Assembly: GCF_000968375.1 (NCBI RefSeq)
Contig: NZ_CP009933.1
Location: 2,666,001 to 2,730,000, forward strand
Direction: 5' to 3'
DNA from: Clostridium scatologenes
GTDB lineage: Bacteria; Bacillota; Clostridia; Clostridiales; Clostridiaceae
Length of the DNA: 64,000 bases
In this document: piece after piece, positions 1 through 8,350 of the stretch
How positions within the stretch are numbered: the first letter of the stretch is position 1
Layout of the letters: every line of letters begins with the position of its first letter
The notes under the pieces: generated by a model
The model's database searches: none
What the model was told of the DNA's origin: nothing
Seen by the model: only the letters and a program-made list of their open reading frames with translations
Position numbers and translations under genes: made by a program

Positions 1-380
1 TCTTTATCCAGCCTATTTTTGAGTACTTTTATAATTTCAGCTGTGTGATTTTTAAAATTTTCAATATTATCATTAATTTTTGTTTTAGTATTAAATTGAG
101 CTTTATATTTTTCAAACTCTGTACTTATATTTCCCATTTCATTTATATAATGTTTAGCCATATCTTTAAGGTTATCATCATCATCTTTTAATAATTGAGG
201 ATATAGGAAATTATCCTCTGATTGTAAATGAACTTTTAATACCCCTATTAGTAAATTAATATTTTTAGATATTTCAAAAGAATCATTTTCTATATTATTC
301 TTGTTAATTAAAATTTCTATTGTTTTTACATTTTCACGTATTGCTTCATGCTGTCGTACAAGATTATTAATATTCATCAT
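1..380 (-). CDS. Hemerythrin-like HHE domain protein (partial, C-terminus outside window)
   Basis: Read by translating the minus strand from an ATG at 380, which follows a GGGA Shine-Dalgarno 8 nt upstream; the frame stays open to base 1. The product begins MMNINNLVRQHEA. Histidines at about residues 11, 51, 77 and 112, with HxxxE spacing after H51 and H77, match the metal ligands of the hemerythrin four-helix bundle. Family members bind a di-iron centre and, in anaerobes, sense or scavenge O2 or NO; that role is inferred here. The protein is very helical and charged with no signal peptide, so it is probably cytosolic. The C-terminus lies outside the window and could carry another domain. Confidence 0.72.
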   Translation of the reverse strand, partial: MMNINNLVRQHEAIRENVKTIEILINKNNIENDSFEISKNINLLIGVLKVHLQSEDNFLYPQLLKDDDDNLKDMAKHYINEMGNISTEFEKYKAQFNTKTKINDNIENFKNHTAEIIKVLKNRLDK

Positions 381-538
381 ATTGTAGTTCCCTTCTTTCA
401 CTAAAAAATGGACTTAAGTTATTGATATTATTTTACCTGCTTTAAGTATATTATAATATTTAACTTAATTCGGTAACCAATGGTACAAATGATGAATTTT
501 ATCAAATATCAACAATAATAACTTTTAAATTACGTTTA

Positions 539-600
539 ATAAGCTTTGCCACAATTTTTTAAATTATTATCTATAATTTAAAAAATGCAGCAAAGCTTAT
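539..600. repeat. Long imperfect inverted repeat (hairpin)
   Basis: Left arm ATAAGCTTTGC + CACAA + TTTTTTAAATTAT (from 539) and right arm (to 600) are reverse complements except for a 4-5 nt internal bulge, giving about 24 paired bases. It lies between two minus-strand genes, downstream of the one at 696-995, so it may act as its terminator. There is no clean U-run outside the stem, so a small mobile palindrome is also possible. The rest of 381-695 holds nothing else I recognise. Confidence 0.55.
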
Positions 601-695
601 GGGATGTTACTAAATGGTATTTTTAATTATTTATATTGAACATTTAAATAATTAAGCTATATTAATTTATAAAATCGTATACAAGATCTAAAAAA

Positions 696-995
696 CTATT
701 CACTTAATCTTAATATACCTTCTTTTTCATTTATATAAGGTAGAGTTTTTACAATTTCATAAACATATTTTAACTTTTGTTTTTCTTCTTTTAATATGCT
801 ATCTTTTTCAACTTTATTAAAGCAAAGCATATTACACCAAAAGTCTACAAAGTCATCCTTAGTTACAAAGTGAGTATCTTCTTTATCTTTAACTACAAAT
901 CCACTTTTAAATTCTTCCAATATCTCAATATCTTCAATTTTATTATTTGAAATACTTCCGCATACATCATTCCACATAGTTTTAAATGCTATCAT
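696..995 (-). CDS. Small hypothetical protein, 99 aa
   Basis: I do not recognise a family. The start was set at the ATG at 995 (MIAFKTMWNDVCG) because AGGAGG lies just upstream; a longer reading to 1031 would place this SD inside the gene. The product is acidic and soluble, with no signal peptide or membrane segment; it has three cysteines, and the middle carries short alternating charged stretches (KDKEDTHFVTKDDF). It stands alone, followed by the long hairpin at 539-600. The good SD and lack of an overlapping alternative support a real gene of unknown function. Confidence 0.6.
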   Translation of the reverse strand: MIAFKTMWNDVCGSISNNKIEDIEILEEFKSGFVVKDKEDTHFVTKDDFVDFWCNMLCFNKVEKDSILKEEKQKLKYVYEIVKTLPYINEKEGILRLSE

Positions 996-1190
996 AAAAT
1001 TATACCTCCTAATTGTATAATTAGCTCTCACATATATACATATAGTATATCATATATTGTGTTTAAATTAAACCTATTTACTCAACAAAATAATAAAATA
1101 CAATATTAAATTTTATTTAACTACATTTATCTACAATAGTGTACCTAATTAGAACAAATAAATTCATTAATATATTCAATTTAACTCACA

Positions 1191-2102
1191 TTAATTAGAT
1201 TTTTGATAATAATAATTTGTTCCCCATACCCCAGCTAATATCATGATTGCACCGATTATATGATAAAAATAAAAACTTTCATGTAATACAATTATTCCTG
1301 CTATAATGGACACAATAGTTGATATATTTGCAAACACTGAACATCTAGAAGCTTCCATTTTTGAAAGTGTATAATTAGCTAAGAAATATGCTACTATAGA
1401 TGATAAAATTCCAAGATATAATACTGAGTTTATAAATATCGCACTGCTTAATGGTTTGAAATAATATGATAACTTTTTATCTATTAAAAGTCTAGAAATT
1501 GAAATTACATTAAAGCATACAGCTCCTGAAAACATCATAAAATATGTTATTTCAATGGCATTAAATTTTCTTGATATCTTTCTTGATATTATATTAAAAA
1601 ATGCAGCTGAAAATACTGCACCTAATAATAACATCACACCTAAAACAGAACTCTCCTTTTCATCAGAACTTCCCATTACAACTATTAAGATCACTCCAGC
1701 TACAGATAGTATTATACTTATACTTTGCTTTATAGATGGCCTTTCATTTAAAAAATACACTGCTAAAATGGTAACCGCCATAGGTATAAGTGCAATCATA
1801 AGACCTCCTACTGAAGATGCAGTTCTTTGAAGCCCATATGTTTCAAATATAAAATAAATTACAGGTTCAATAAAACTAAGGATAACAAGCCATTTTATAG
1901 GTTTATTCTTATAACTTACCTTAATCACTCTAAAAACTATAAGCAATGTCATAACTAAAAAAGCAATTAAAAATCTAAAAGAAAGAAGAGTTATAGGATC
2001 AGTTACACTTAATGCTCTCTTTGAAAACAGAAAGCTTAATCCAAAAATAAAATTCATTACTAGTGCAGTTATATACGGAAGAATATTTGACTTGTTCCCC
2101 AT
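1191..2102 (-). CDS. EamA/DMT-family transporter
   Basis: About 303 aa of almost continuous hydrophobic segments, consistent with the ten-helix, two-EamA-repeat architecture of the drug/metabolite transporter superfamily (RhaT/YdcZ type). Helix 1 carries the typical NFIFGLSFLFSKRAL pattern; the second repeat begins near residue 155 (LLLGAVFSAAFFNIISRK). The start at 2102 (MGNKSN) was preferred to the ATG at 2114 because AAAGGA directly abuts the latter. These proteins export or import small metabolites such as amino acids or sugars; the substrate cannot be told. Upstream on the same strand is a short promoter/ORF/terminator unit (2158-2284) that could attenuate it. Confidence 0.85.
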   Translation of the reverse strand: MGNKSNILPYITALVMNFIFGLSFLFSKRALSVTDPITLLSFRFLIAFLVMTLLIVFRVIKVSYKNKPIKWLVILSFIEPVIYFIFETYGLQRTASSVGGLMIALIPMAVTILAVYFLNERPSIKQSISIILSVAGVILIVVMGSSDEKESSVLGVMLLLGAVFSAAFFNIISRKISRKFNAIEITYFMMFSGAVCFNVISISRLLIDKKLSYYFKPLSSAIFINSVLYLGILSSIVAYFLANYTLSKMEASRCSVFANISTIVSIIAGIIVLHESFYFYHIIGAIMILAGVWGTNYYYQKSN

Positions 2103-2158
2103 AATGATAATCATTCCTTTCCATTTCTGAATATAACAAAATTTTGATTTATGTAAGT

Positions 2159-2182
2159 AAAAAGGCCGCTAATGCAGCGACC
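2159..2182 (-). terminator. Intrinsic terminator in the leader of the DMT transporter gene
   Basis: On the minus strand GGTCGCT-gcatt-AGCGGCC forms a 7-bp stem with one G-U pair, followed by TTTTT. No annotated minus-strand gene lies upstream before the divergent corA, so this stops a short transcript starting near 2249, either an attenuated leader or a small RNA. Confidence 0.7.
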
Positions 2183-2192
2183 TATTATTAAT

Positions 2193-2249
2193 TCATTGGC
2201 TTGGACAAAGTTCATTATTAAGTATAAAATCATTTAGTAAAATATTCAT
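2193..2249 (-). CDS. Candidate 18-aa leader peptide
   Basis: Frame MNILLNDFILNNELCPSQ, ATG at 2249, TGA at 2193-2195, ending 11 nt before the terminator hairpin at 2176-2182. The predicted transcription start from the promoter at 2256-2284 falls at or next to the ATG, so it would be leaderless. There is no Shine-Dalgarno. It could be a chance frame inside a small RNA; the tight promoter-ORF-terminator packing is the only support. Confidence 0.3.
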   Translation of the reverse strand: MNILLNDFILNNELCPSQ

Positions 2250-2255
2250 AAAATA

Positions 2256-2284
2256 AGTATACTATAAAGCTATAAATGATACAA
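2256..2284 (-). promoter_or_regulatory. Sigma-A-like promoter of the leader unit
   Basis: Minus strand TTGTAT (2279-2284), 17-nt spacer, TATACT (2256-2261). It would start RNA near 2249 and run into the terminator at 2159-2182 or on into the DMT transporter gene. Confidence 0.5.
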
Positions 2285-2403
2285 TGTAAACAAAAATCTA
2301 AAGACTTTTTACTTTAAAAAAGTTGAGGTTTTAATTTTTAGTGTTAAAATTATTATATTAGTTACTATGATTTATAAATAGGTTATTATGGTGGTGAAAA
2401 TAC

Positions 2404-3468
2404 ATGAGCAGATATATTGTTACTAATCCTAAAAAGGTAGGTTCTGCCCCTGGAACACTTGTACATATTGGCAGCAAATTTAAGGAAACGTCAGAAATAA
2501 CACTTATTCAGTATGATAATGAAACAGAAGAAATGTTGCGCACACATAATATTGATAAGTGTTTTTCTCATTTTAATGATAGAAAAGTTAAATGGTTAAA
2601 CATAGAAGGACTTCAGGATATCTCTATTATAGAAAAAATAGGAAAACAATTTAAACTTCATCCTCTCTTGCTTGAAGACATATTAAATACAGGCCAAAGA
2701 GCCAAAATTGATGACTACGATAATTATGTATTTATTGTACTAAAAGTACTTACCTATAATAAAGATTTAAAGAAAATAAAGTCTGAACAGGTAAGCTTGG
2801 TTTTCATTGACAATTGTATTATTAGTTTTCAAGAAAGAGATATAGGTGTTTTTGACAATGTAAAAAATAGAATTAAAGTTTCTAATGTAAATATAAGAAA
2901 ACTAGGAGCAGATTACCTTCTCTATACTTTAATAGATGCCATTGTAGACAGCTATTTTGTCATGCTTGAAAACTTTGGAAACAAAATAGACTCCGTTGAA
3001 GATCAACTAATAAACAAACCTGAAAAAGGAATTTTAAAAAGCATACATAATCTTAAAAGGGAAATGCTTTTTTTGCGTAATTCTATATGGCCTTTAAGAG
3101 AAGTTGTAAGTATACTTATAAGAGGTGATAACTCACATTTCACTGAAAATACTATTATATATTTAAGAGATGTATACGATCATATTATACAAATAATTGA
3201 TACCGTAGAAGTATATAGAGATATGCTATCTGGTATGCTGGATACTTATCTTTCCAGTATAAGCAATAAGACAAATGATGTTATGAAGGTTCTAACCATA
3301 ATATCAACTATTTTTATTCCTATTACATTTTTAGCTGGAGTATATGGAATGAATTTCAAGTACATTCCAGAGCTAGAATTGCCGTATGGGTATGGCTTCT
3401 TTTGGGTTATTGTAATAATTATCACTTTACTAATGGTTAGATATTTTAAAAAGAAAATGTGGATTTAA
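2404..3468 (+). CDS. corA: CorA family divalent cation (Mg2+) channel
   Basis: 354 aa. The C-terminus has the two transmembrane helices of CorA, with the signature YGMN motif at about residues 321-324 (AGVYGMNFKYIPELELPYGYG) between them and a basic tail. The N-terminal three quarters is the cytosolic alpha/beta and long-helix domain that senses Mg2+. As in known CorA proteins it should work as a homopentamer in the cytoplasmic membrane, importing Mg2+ (also Co2+/Ni2+). Length is normal. SD is GGTGGTG before the ATG. It is monocistronic and ends at the hairpin at 3481-3513. Confidence 0.93.
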   Translation: MSRYIVTNPKKVGSAPGTLVHIGSKFKETSEITLIQYDNETEEMLRTHNIDKCFSHFNDRKVKWLNIEGLQDISIIEKIGKQFKLHPLLLEDILNTGQRAKIDDYDNYVFIVLKVLTYNKDLKKIKSEQVSLVFIDNCIISFQERDIGVFDNVKNRIKVSNVNIRKLGADYLLYTLIDAIVDSYFVMLENFGNKIDSVEDQLINKPEKGILKSIHNLKREMLFLRNSIWPLREVVSILIRGDNSHFTENTIIYLRDVYDHIIQIIDTVEVYRDMLSGMLDTYLSSISNKTNDVMKVLTIISTIFIPITFLAGVYGMNFKYIPELELPYGYGFFWVIVIIITLLMVRYFKKKMWI

Positions 3469-3480
3469 GTTTTTGAAATA

Positions 3481-3513
3481 AGCATAATACGAAGCAAAGC
3501 TTCGCATTATGCT
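3481..3513. terminator. Bidirectional terminator hairpin between convergent genes
   Basis: A 15-bp stem (AGCATAATACGAAGC with GCTTCGCATTATGCT, one mismatch) and a 3-nt loop. It lies between corA (+) and the MarR-GNAT gene (-) and touches the stop codon of the latter. The U-run is weak on both sides. Confidence 0.6.
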
Positions 3514-4403
3514 CATGGCTTTACCTTACTCATAAAATCACACTTTTTTATTACAATTGGTGTAACTGGCTCACCATAAAACTCTATTGCCTTTCCTACT
3601 GTTTCATAGCTAAATTCTTCTAAAATCTTCATGGTTATATCTCTGGCTTCAGCAAAAACTTTTTCTGTGCCAAGATTAAAAATTTCATTTAGTGAAAATG
3701 TAAGCATTTTTTTTCCTATACCTAAACCTCTTAACCTTTTATCAACTGCAAACCTTCCCAAATGCCACTGATTATTTTCAGCCCAACCAGCTATTATTCC
3801 TATAATATCCTCTCCTACTCTTGCACACCACCAAATTGGATTTAATTCTTCATTTATAGGCATTAACTTTTCAGGAATGTTTTGCTCATAACTAAATACT
3901 TCTACTGCCAATCTAATTGCATCATCCATATGATTTAGTGAAACTTTTTCTATTTTTATTCGAGAGTTATCTTTTATAAGATTATTTTTTAATGCAAGAA
4001 TACGAAAATCTTTTAATGACTTTGCAATATTATCATTAACATCTTTACTTCCTAAATCCAAAATTTCATTAATAAAGTCATTCGACTTACAATCCCCATT
4101 TACTATAGCTTCCATACCTAACGATAAAATCTCCACATACTTCATTCTTTTATCAGTTTTGGATTTTTCTATTTTAATAAATTCTTTAGTTGCTAAATTA
4201 TTAAGAATTCTGCTTAATGAAGCTTTATCAATTCCTAATTGTATTACCAATTCACTAAAAGGAATACTTCCATTTTGTTTAAGGTAACTCAATATATGTG
4301 CTTGAGCTAACGTTAATCCAGAATTTAAGCAATCATGATTGAGTAATCCTAATTCTCTTATAATTAGTCGAAGTTCTTTTCTAACTGTTTCTACGGTATC
4401 CAA
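3513..4403 (-). CDS. MarR-type regulator fused to a GNAT acetyltransferase
   Basis: 296 aa. Residues about 1-135 are a MarR winged helix (LTLAQAHILSYLKQNGSIPFSELVIQLGIDKASLSRILNNL). Residues about 150-296 are a GNAT N-acetyltransferase with the acetyl-CoA loop RLRGLGIGKKML near residue 225. The fusion is known in several bacteria; the acetylated substrate is unknown. SD GGTGGG precedes the ATG. It follows an MFS transporter gene by 80 bp on the same strand, but a separate promoter and a perfect palindrome lie in that gap, so it is probably autoregulated and may also control the transporter. A drug or metabolite sensing role is inference. Confidence 0.88.
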   Translation of the reverse strand: MDTVETVRKELRLIIRELGLLNHDCLNSGLTLAQAHILSYLKQNGSIPFSELVIQLGIDKASLSRILNNLATKEFIKIEKSKTDKRMKYVEILSLGMEAIVNGDCKSNDFINEILDLGSKDVNDNIAKSLKDFRILALKNNLIKDNSRIKIEKVSLNHMDDAIRLAVEVFSYEQNIPEKLMPINEELNPIWWCARVGEDIIGIIAGWAENNQWHLGRFAVDKRLRGLGIGKKMLTFSLNEIFNLGTEKVFAEARDITMKILEEFSYETVGKAIEFYGEPVTPIVIKKCDFMSKVKP

Positions 4404-4416
4404 TTCTATCCCACCT

Positions 4417-4467
4417 TTTTGTTGATATTATCAACAAAATTATATCATATTTAAACATATACTACAA
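4417..4467 (-). promoter_or_regulatory. Promoter with palindromic MarR-type operator
   Basis: Minus strand TTGTAG (4462-4467), 17 nt, TATAAT (4439-4444). Immediately downstream is a perfect odd palindrome (4417-4439) with arms TTTTGTTGATA and TATCAACAAAA around one base. It covers the transcription start region and ends just before the SD, an ideal place for autorepression by the MarR domain encoded next to it. Confidence 0.7.
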
Positions 4468-4482
4468 CAAAAGTACCGCAAA

Positions 4483-5859
4483 TTATGTTAACTTTGATCG
4501 TTTATAAAGAATTGCTTTAACTTCACTAATGTCCTTTTCATTACTCTTAGCCATCTTTACATAACAAAAAGCTGATGGAATGAGAAACAATTGAAATATT
4601 GACAAAGTAATTATATAGTTATTAGGTTCTCCTGAGTATCTAGATACAGCAGCTAAAAGTGTTCCAACTCCAACATTTCCTAATGTTCTTCCTAAGCTAT
4701 TGGCAAGATTAGCTGTACTAAAGGAAGTTCCTCTGTGCTCTGGAAGATTTACATCTGTTATTAAAGCAAGCCAATTTGGTGTGTTTGCAGATTGTGCTGC
4801 TGAAGCAAAAAAAGATAAAATGAACATTGCCGTAATCCATGGATTTAAAATTATTTCTCTTAATAAACTTAAAAAAATTAGAGAAGCATTATAATTCCCG
4901 GGCAATAATAAATTTTTCATTGGAATTACAAACATTAGTATATAAAATGGCATTGTAATAAAGACAAAAAATGAAGTTAATACAGCCCTTCCCTTATAGT
5001 TTTTTCTTTGTGCTTTATCACCAAGGTGACCAAAATACGAAGATGTTAATCCACCTATTTGAAATATAGCAAAGAGAAACCCTGAAGCAATTATTGCTGT
5101 TTTGTTATCATATCCTTCATGTTGCATTTTTGAAATATACAGCGTTGGAAGCCATATTAAACTTCCAGTTGTAATATTCATAAAAAAACCTTGAAAAAAC
5201 AATAAGATATTACTGTTCTTTGAAGCCAATTCATATAAATGATTGAATTCTATATTGTAATTATATTCATAACCTTCTTTAATAAGTTCCTTTAATTCAG
5301 GTTCAGCTTCTCCTAATGTAGGTTCCTTTATAAAAAGATATAAAATAATCAATAAAAAACCTATTATACTTACAATTTTAAAAGGTCTCCTCCATCCTGC
5401 ATAAGTAGTAGTAAGCGAAGCCATTAATGACCCTGCAATTCCGCCAAAGCCTTGAGACATTCCCCAAAGGCTTAAAATCATACCTCGCTTTTTGTGAGGA
5501 ATATAATCTGTTAAAACACTAAATCCAATTGATGCTATGCATCCAAGTCCTATTCCAGTAAAAATTTGAAAAATCAAAAGTTGTAAATAATTGCTACTTA
5601 TAGATGTTAAAAATACAGATATTGACCAAATTATAGTACCTATAATAATAAGTCCTTTTCTTTTAAATTTTCCTGAAAGATATCCCCAATAAACTGATGA
5701 AAATGCTGTAACTAGAATATTAACTGCAGAAACAACTCCAAGTGCAGATAAATTCACATTTAATTCCTTAGCTATAGAAGAAAATAGCGGTGGAAATAAT
5801 CCTATAATAATATTATCAAAAGCAGCCAAAGCCACAAAAACAAATATAGTATATATCAT
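4483..5859 (-). CDS. MFS transporter (spinster-like)
   Basis: 458 aa with about 12 hydrophobic helices and the MFS loop signature between helices 2 and 3 (GYLSGKFKRKGLIIIG). Between helices 6 and 7 lies a long hydrophilic stretch (about residues 178-215). A second loop motif, GHLGDKAQRKNYKGR, follows helix 8. This layout fits the proton-coupled efflux or uptake permeases of the spinster/sugar-phosphate branch; the substrate is unknown. SD AAGG lies about 11 nt before the ATG. It is followed by the MarR-GNAT gene, suggesting a shared physiological signal. Confidence 0.85.
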   Translation of the reverse strand: MIYTIFVFVALAAFDNIIIGLFPPLFSSIAKELNVNLSALGVVSAVNILVTAFSSVYWGYLSGKFKRKGLIIIGTIIWSISVFLTSISSNYLQLLIFQIFTGIGLGCIASIGFSVLTDYIPHKKRGMILSLWGMSQGFGGIAGSLMASLTTTYAGWRRPFKIVSIIGFLLIILYLFIKEPTLGEAEPELKELIKEGYEYNYNIEFNHLYELASKNSNILLFFQGFFMNITTGSLIWLPTLYISKMQHEGYDNKTAIIASGFLFAIFQIGGLTSSYFGHLGDKAQRKNYKGRAVLTSFFVFITMPFYILMFVIPMKNLLLPGNYNASLIFLSLLREIILNPWITAMFILSFFASAAQSANTPNWLALITDVNLPEHRGTSFSTANLANSLGRTLGNVGVGTLLAAVSRYSGEPNNYIITLSIFQLFLIPSAFCYVKMAKSNEKDISEVKAILYKRSKLT

Positions 5860-6091
5860 TCTTAAGTTTTCCTTATTCGTAAATCTTCACCTCTTCTCAT
5901 AAGTTCACATATATTCAAAATAATTATCTATTAAACTATAGTTTCTACCAAACTTACATAAAAAATTAATTTTTAACGCAACATAATTAAATAAAAAAGT
6001 CTTTTACTTAAATCAGGGTAATTTAAATTCATTTTTACATATTTAAATTCTTATTATAACTGTATTTTTTAAGAAAGGAATGATATTTATT

Positions 6092-7198
6092 ATGGTTAAA
6101 AACATACTTATTATTTCCTCTAATTACACAGGACATGGACATAAAAGCATAACTGAATCCTTATGCGAAGTTTTTTCTGACAATAATGATGTTAACATTC
6201 ATGTTGTAGATGGCTTTTCATTAGGTGGTAATACTCTTTTAAAGATAGGAAAATCTTATGGTCCTATAACAAGAAAATCTCAAAGTTTATGGGAATTGGT
6301 ATGGAATATGTCTACGTTAAAGCCAGTATTAGTTAATGAATTCATTGAATTGATAATAAAAGATAATTTAATGAAGCTTATAGAACAAATACATCCTGAT
6401 TTAATTTTATCTGTTCATCCTAATTTCAATGGCTCTGTTATTAATGTATTGGAAGAAAATAAAATTAAAATACCATTTATTACTTTAATAGCAGACTTAG
6501 TAAGTATATATCCTCTTTGGGCAGAACCTAGAGCTGATTATACTATAAGTCCAACAATAGAAGCAAAGGACAAATGCATAAAATTTGGAGTTCCAGAAGA
6601 AAAAATAAAAGTTTTAGGTTTTCCTGTACGTTCTAGATTTAATAATCATGGAGAACATAGTGATTATAAAATAGATAAACCTTTAAAATGCTTAATAATG
6701 AGTGGTGGGGAAGGCGTTGGAAATATGAGAAAAATAGCTGAAGTTCTTCTTAACAATTTTAACTGCATTGTTAGAATTATTGCAGGTAGAAATACAAGAC
6801 TTAAAAATTCACTTAACAAATCCTTATCGGAAAAATATGGTGAGAAAGTTGAAATTTATGGTTTCATGGAAAACATACAAGAATTAATGTTTTCTTCTGA
6901 TATTGCTTTTACAAGAGGCAGTCCAAATGTTATGATGGAATCTATAGCATGTAATACACCTTTAGTTATAACTGGTGCTTTGCCTGGACAGGAAGAAGGC
7001 AATCCAAAATTTGCTGAAAATTATAACTTAGCAGCAATATGTACAGATGTAAAAAAAATGAAGAATACTATAGAAGATTTACTTAAAAATAATGCAGAAA
7101 GATTAAATAAAATAAAGAAATCTCAAATGAATTATAATAATCCCACTGCTGCTAGAGATATTGCAAACTTTATTTTAAGCATTCTTAAAAATGATTAG
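6092..7198 (+). CDS. MGDG synthase/UgtP-type glycosyltransferase (GT28 family)
   Basis: 368 aa. The N-terminus (ILIISSNYTGHGHKSITESL) has the glycine/histidine loop of MurG-like GT-B enzymes of the MGDG synthase N-terminal type, and the C-terminal half has the GT28 nucleotide-sugar site (LIMSGGEGVGNMRKI near residue 205; FTRGSPNVMMESIACNTPLVITGALPGQEEGN near 275). Relatives transfer glucose or galactose to diacylglycerol at the inner face of the membrane; the exact acceptor is not clear. The start at 6092 was chosen over the ATG at 6080 because AAAGGA abuts the latter. It stands alone, ending at the hairpin at 7212-7248. Confidence 0.82.
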   Translation: MVKNILIISSNYTGHGHKSITESLCEVFSDNNDVNIHVVDGFSLGGNTLLKIGKSYGPITRKSQSLWELVWNMSTLKPVLVNEFIELIIKDNLMKLIEQIHPDLILSVHPNFNGSVINVLEENKIKIPFITLIADLVSIYPLWAEPRADYTISPTIEAKDKCIKFGVPEEKIKVLGFPVRSRFNNHGEHSDYKIDKPLKCLIMSGGEGVGNMRKIAEVLLNNFNCIVRIIAGRNTRLKNSLNKSLSEKYGEKVEIYGFMENIQELMFSSDIAFTRGSPNVMMESIACNTPLVITGALPGQEEGNPKFAENYNLAAICTDVKKMKNTIEDLLKNNAERLNKIKKSQMNYNNPTAARDIANFILSILKND

Positions 7199-7211
7199 TT
7201 TATGTATATAC

Positions 7212-7248
7212 AAATGACATTCACTCTAACTTCATGTGAATGTCATTT
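7212..7248. terminator. Bidirectional terminator
   Basis: Perfect 13-bp stem AAATGACATTCAC / GTGAATGTCATTT with an 11-nt loop, then TTTTC on the plus strand. It serves the glycosyltransferase (+) and probably the convergent chemoreceptor (-). Confidence 0.8.
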
Positions 7249-7277
7249 TCATAAAAAGTAAATTTAATAATTTAATT

Positions 7278-8324
7278 TTAATTATTAGAATTTGCTAACT
7301 TATTTAATGTATCAACAAACTCTGTAATTTCTTGTAAACTTGCAGTAACTTCTTCAATTGCAGCAGATTGTTGTTCTGTATTTTCCAATGTAGAATTGGA
7401 TGATTCTATAGTTTTATCTACAGAATTCTCTATCTTACTTGTAAGATCTGATATTCTTAAAGCTGTTTCTTTAGAATTTTGAGATAAGTTTCTTATTTCC
7501 GTTGCAACAACACCAAAGCCTCTTCCAACTTCTCCTGCTCTAGCTGCTTCTATAGCTGCATTTAAGCCAAGCATTTTTGTTTGATCAGCTATACTTTTTA
7601 TTGAATCAAGTATCGTATTAATTTCTATTGATATATTTTTCACACTAACTATTTCTTCACTTAAAGAATGTTGATTATTAGTGACATTAACTGAAGAAGC
7701 CGACAATTCTTCCATTGTAGCTGAAATCTGACTAAAATTCTCTGAAAGCACTTGTGACATATTTCTAATTTTTAATTCTTCATAGCCTATTTTTGATAAA
7801 GCATTAGCAATTATGTAGAGAACTTCTGCAGCTGCTCTTACACTTTTTTCAGTAGTAACCTTTACTTTATTTGCAGCTTCCACATATCCATCTTCATTAA
7901 CTCCTATTTCATTTGCAGTTTTCCTAAGATTAGATTCATCTGGAACAGAAGTTAATATTTGTCCTCCTAAAATTGTTCCAATTTGTCTACCTTCTACTAA
8001 TATAGGTGCAGCAAAATCAATTAATCCTGCATGACAAGTATAAACATGTGGTCTTCCTGTTCTTGCAGCTTCTTCACCGCCTCTTTTATGTGATTCAGCA
8101 CACCTGTCATCACCTACCTTAGTAGATTGAGTGAATTTTAAACAAAAATCCGTATAAGAACTTGGTTTAGTTACTGGTTTTCCATTAATATCTACGGTTA
8201 CACTGGCAATATCCATGCTTTCCGCAAAATTATCTTGAAATTTTTGAAGTAAATCAATATTAATAACATCCTTTATCTCTATTAAATTTAAATCAACATC
8301 ATTACTACTAACTGTCTTTGACAT
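7278..8324 (-). CDS. PocR-domain methyl-accepting chemotaxis protein (soluble)
   Basis: 348 aa without transmembrane segments. Residues about 20-175 are a PocR-type sensory domain (DLLQKFQDNFAESMDIASVTVD; FCLKF; DDRC; HVYTCHAGLIDFAAPI; GGQIL) with conserved cysteines. Residues about 190-345 are the cytosolic chemoreceptor signalling domain, with the hairpin tip [29 protein letters not shown]. It should form receptor dimers that control CheA, as other MCPs do, but senses in the cytoplasm; PocR domains bind small organic ligands or iron-sulfur/metal centres, and the ligand is unknown here. SD GGAGG. The gene lies 26 bp behind the membrane MCP gene on the same strand, so the two are probably co-transcribed. 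Confidence 0.88.
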   Translation of the reverse strand: MSKTVSSNDVDLNLIEIKDVINIDLLQKFQDNFAESMDIASVTVDINGKPVTKPSSYTDFCLKFTQSTKVGDDRCAESHKRGGEEAARTGRPHVYTCHAGLIDFAAPILVEGRQIGTILGGQILTSVPDESNLRKTANEIGVNEDGYVEAANKVKVTTEKSVRAAAEVLYIIANALSKIGYEELKIRNMSQVLSENFSQISATMEELSASSVNVTNNQHSLSEEIVSVKNISIEINTILDSIKSIADQTKMLGLNAAIEAARAGEVGRGFGVVATEIRNLSQNSKETALRISDLTSKIENSVDKTIESSNSTLENTEQQSAAIEEVTASLQEITEFVDTLNKLANSNN

Positions 8325-8350
8325 AACAATTCCTCCAAAATATAATAAAT

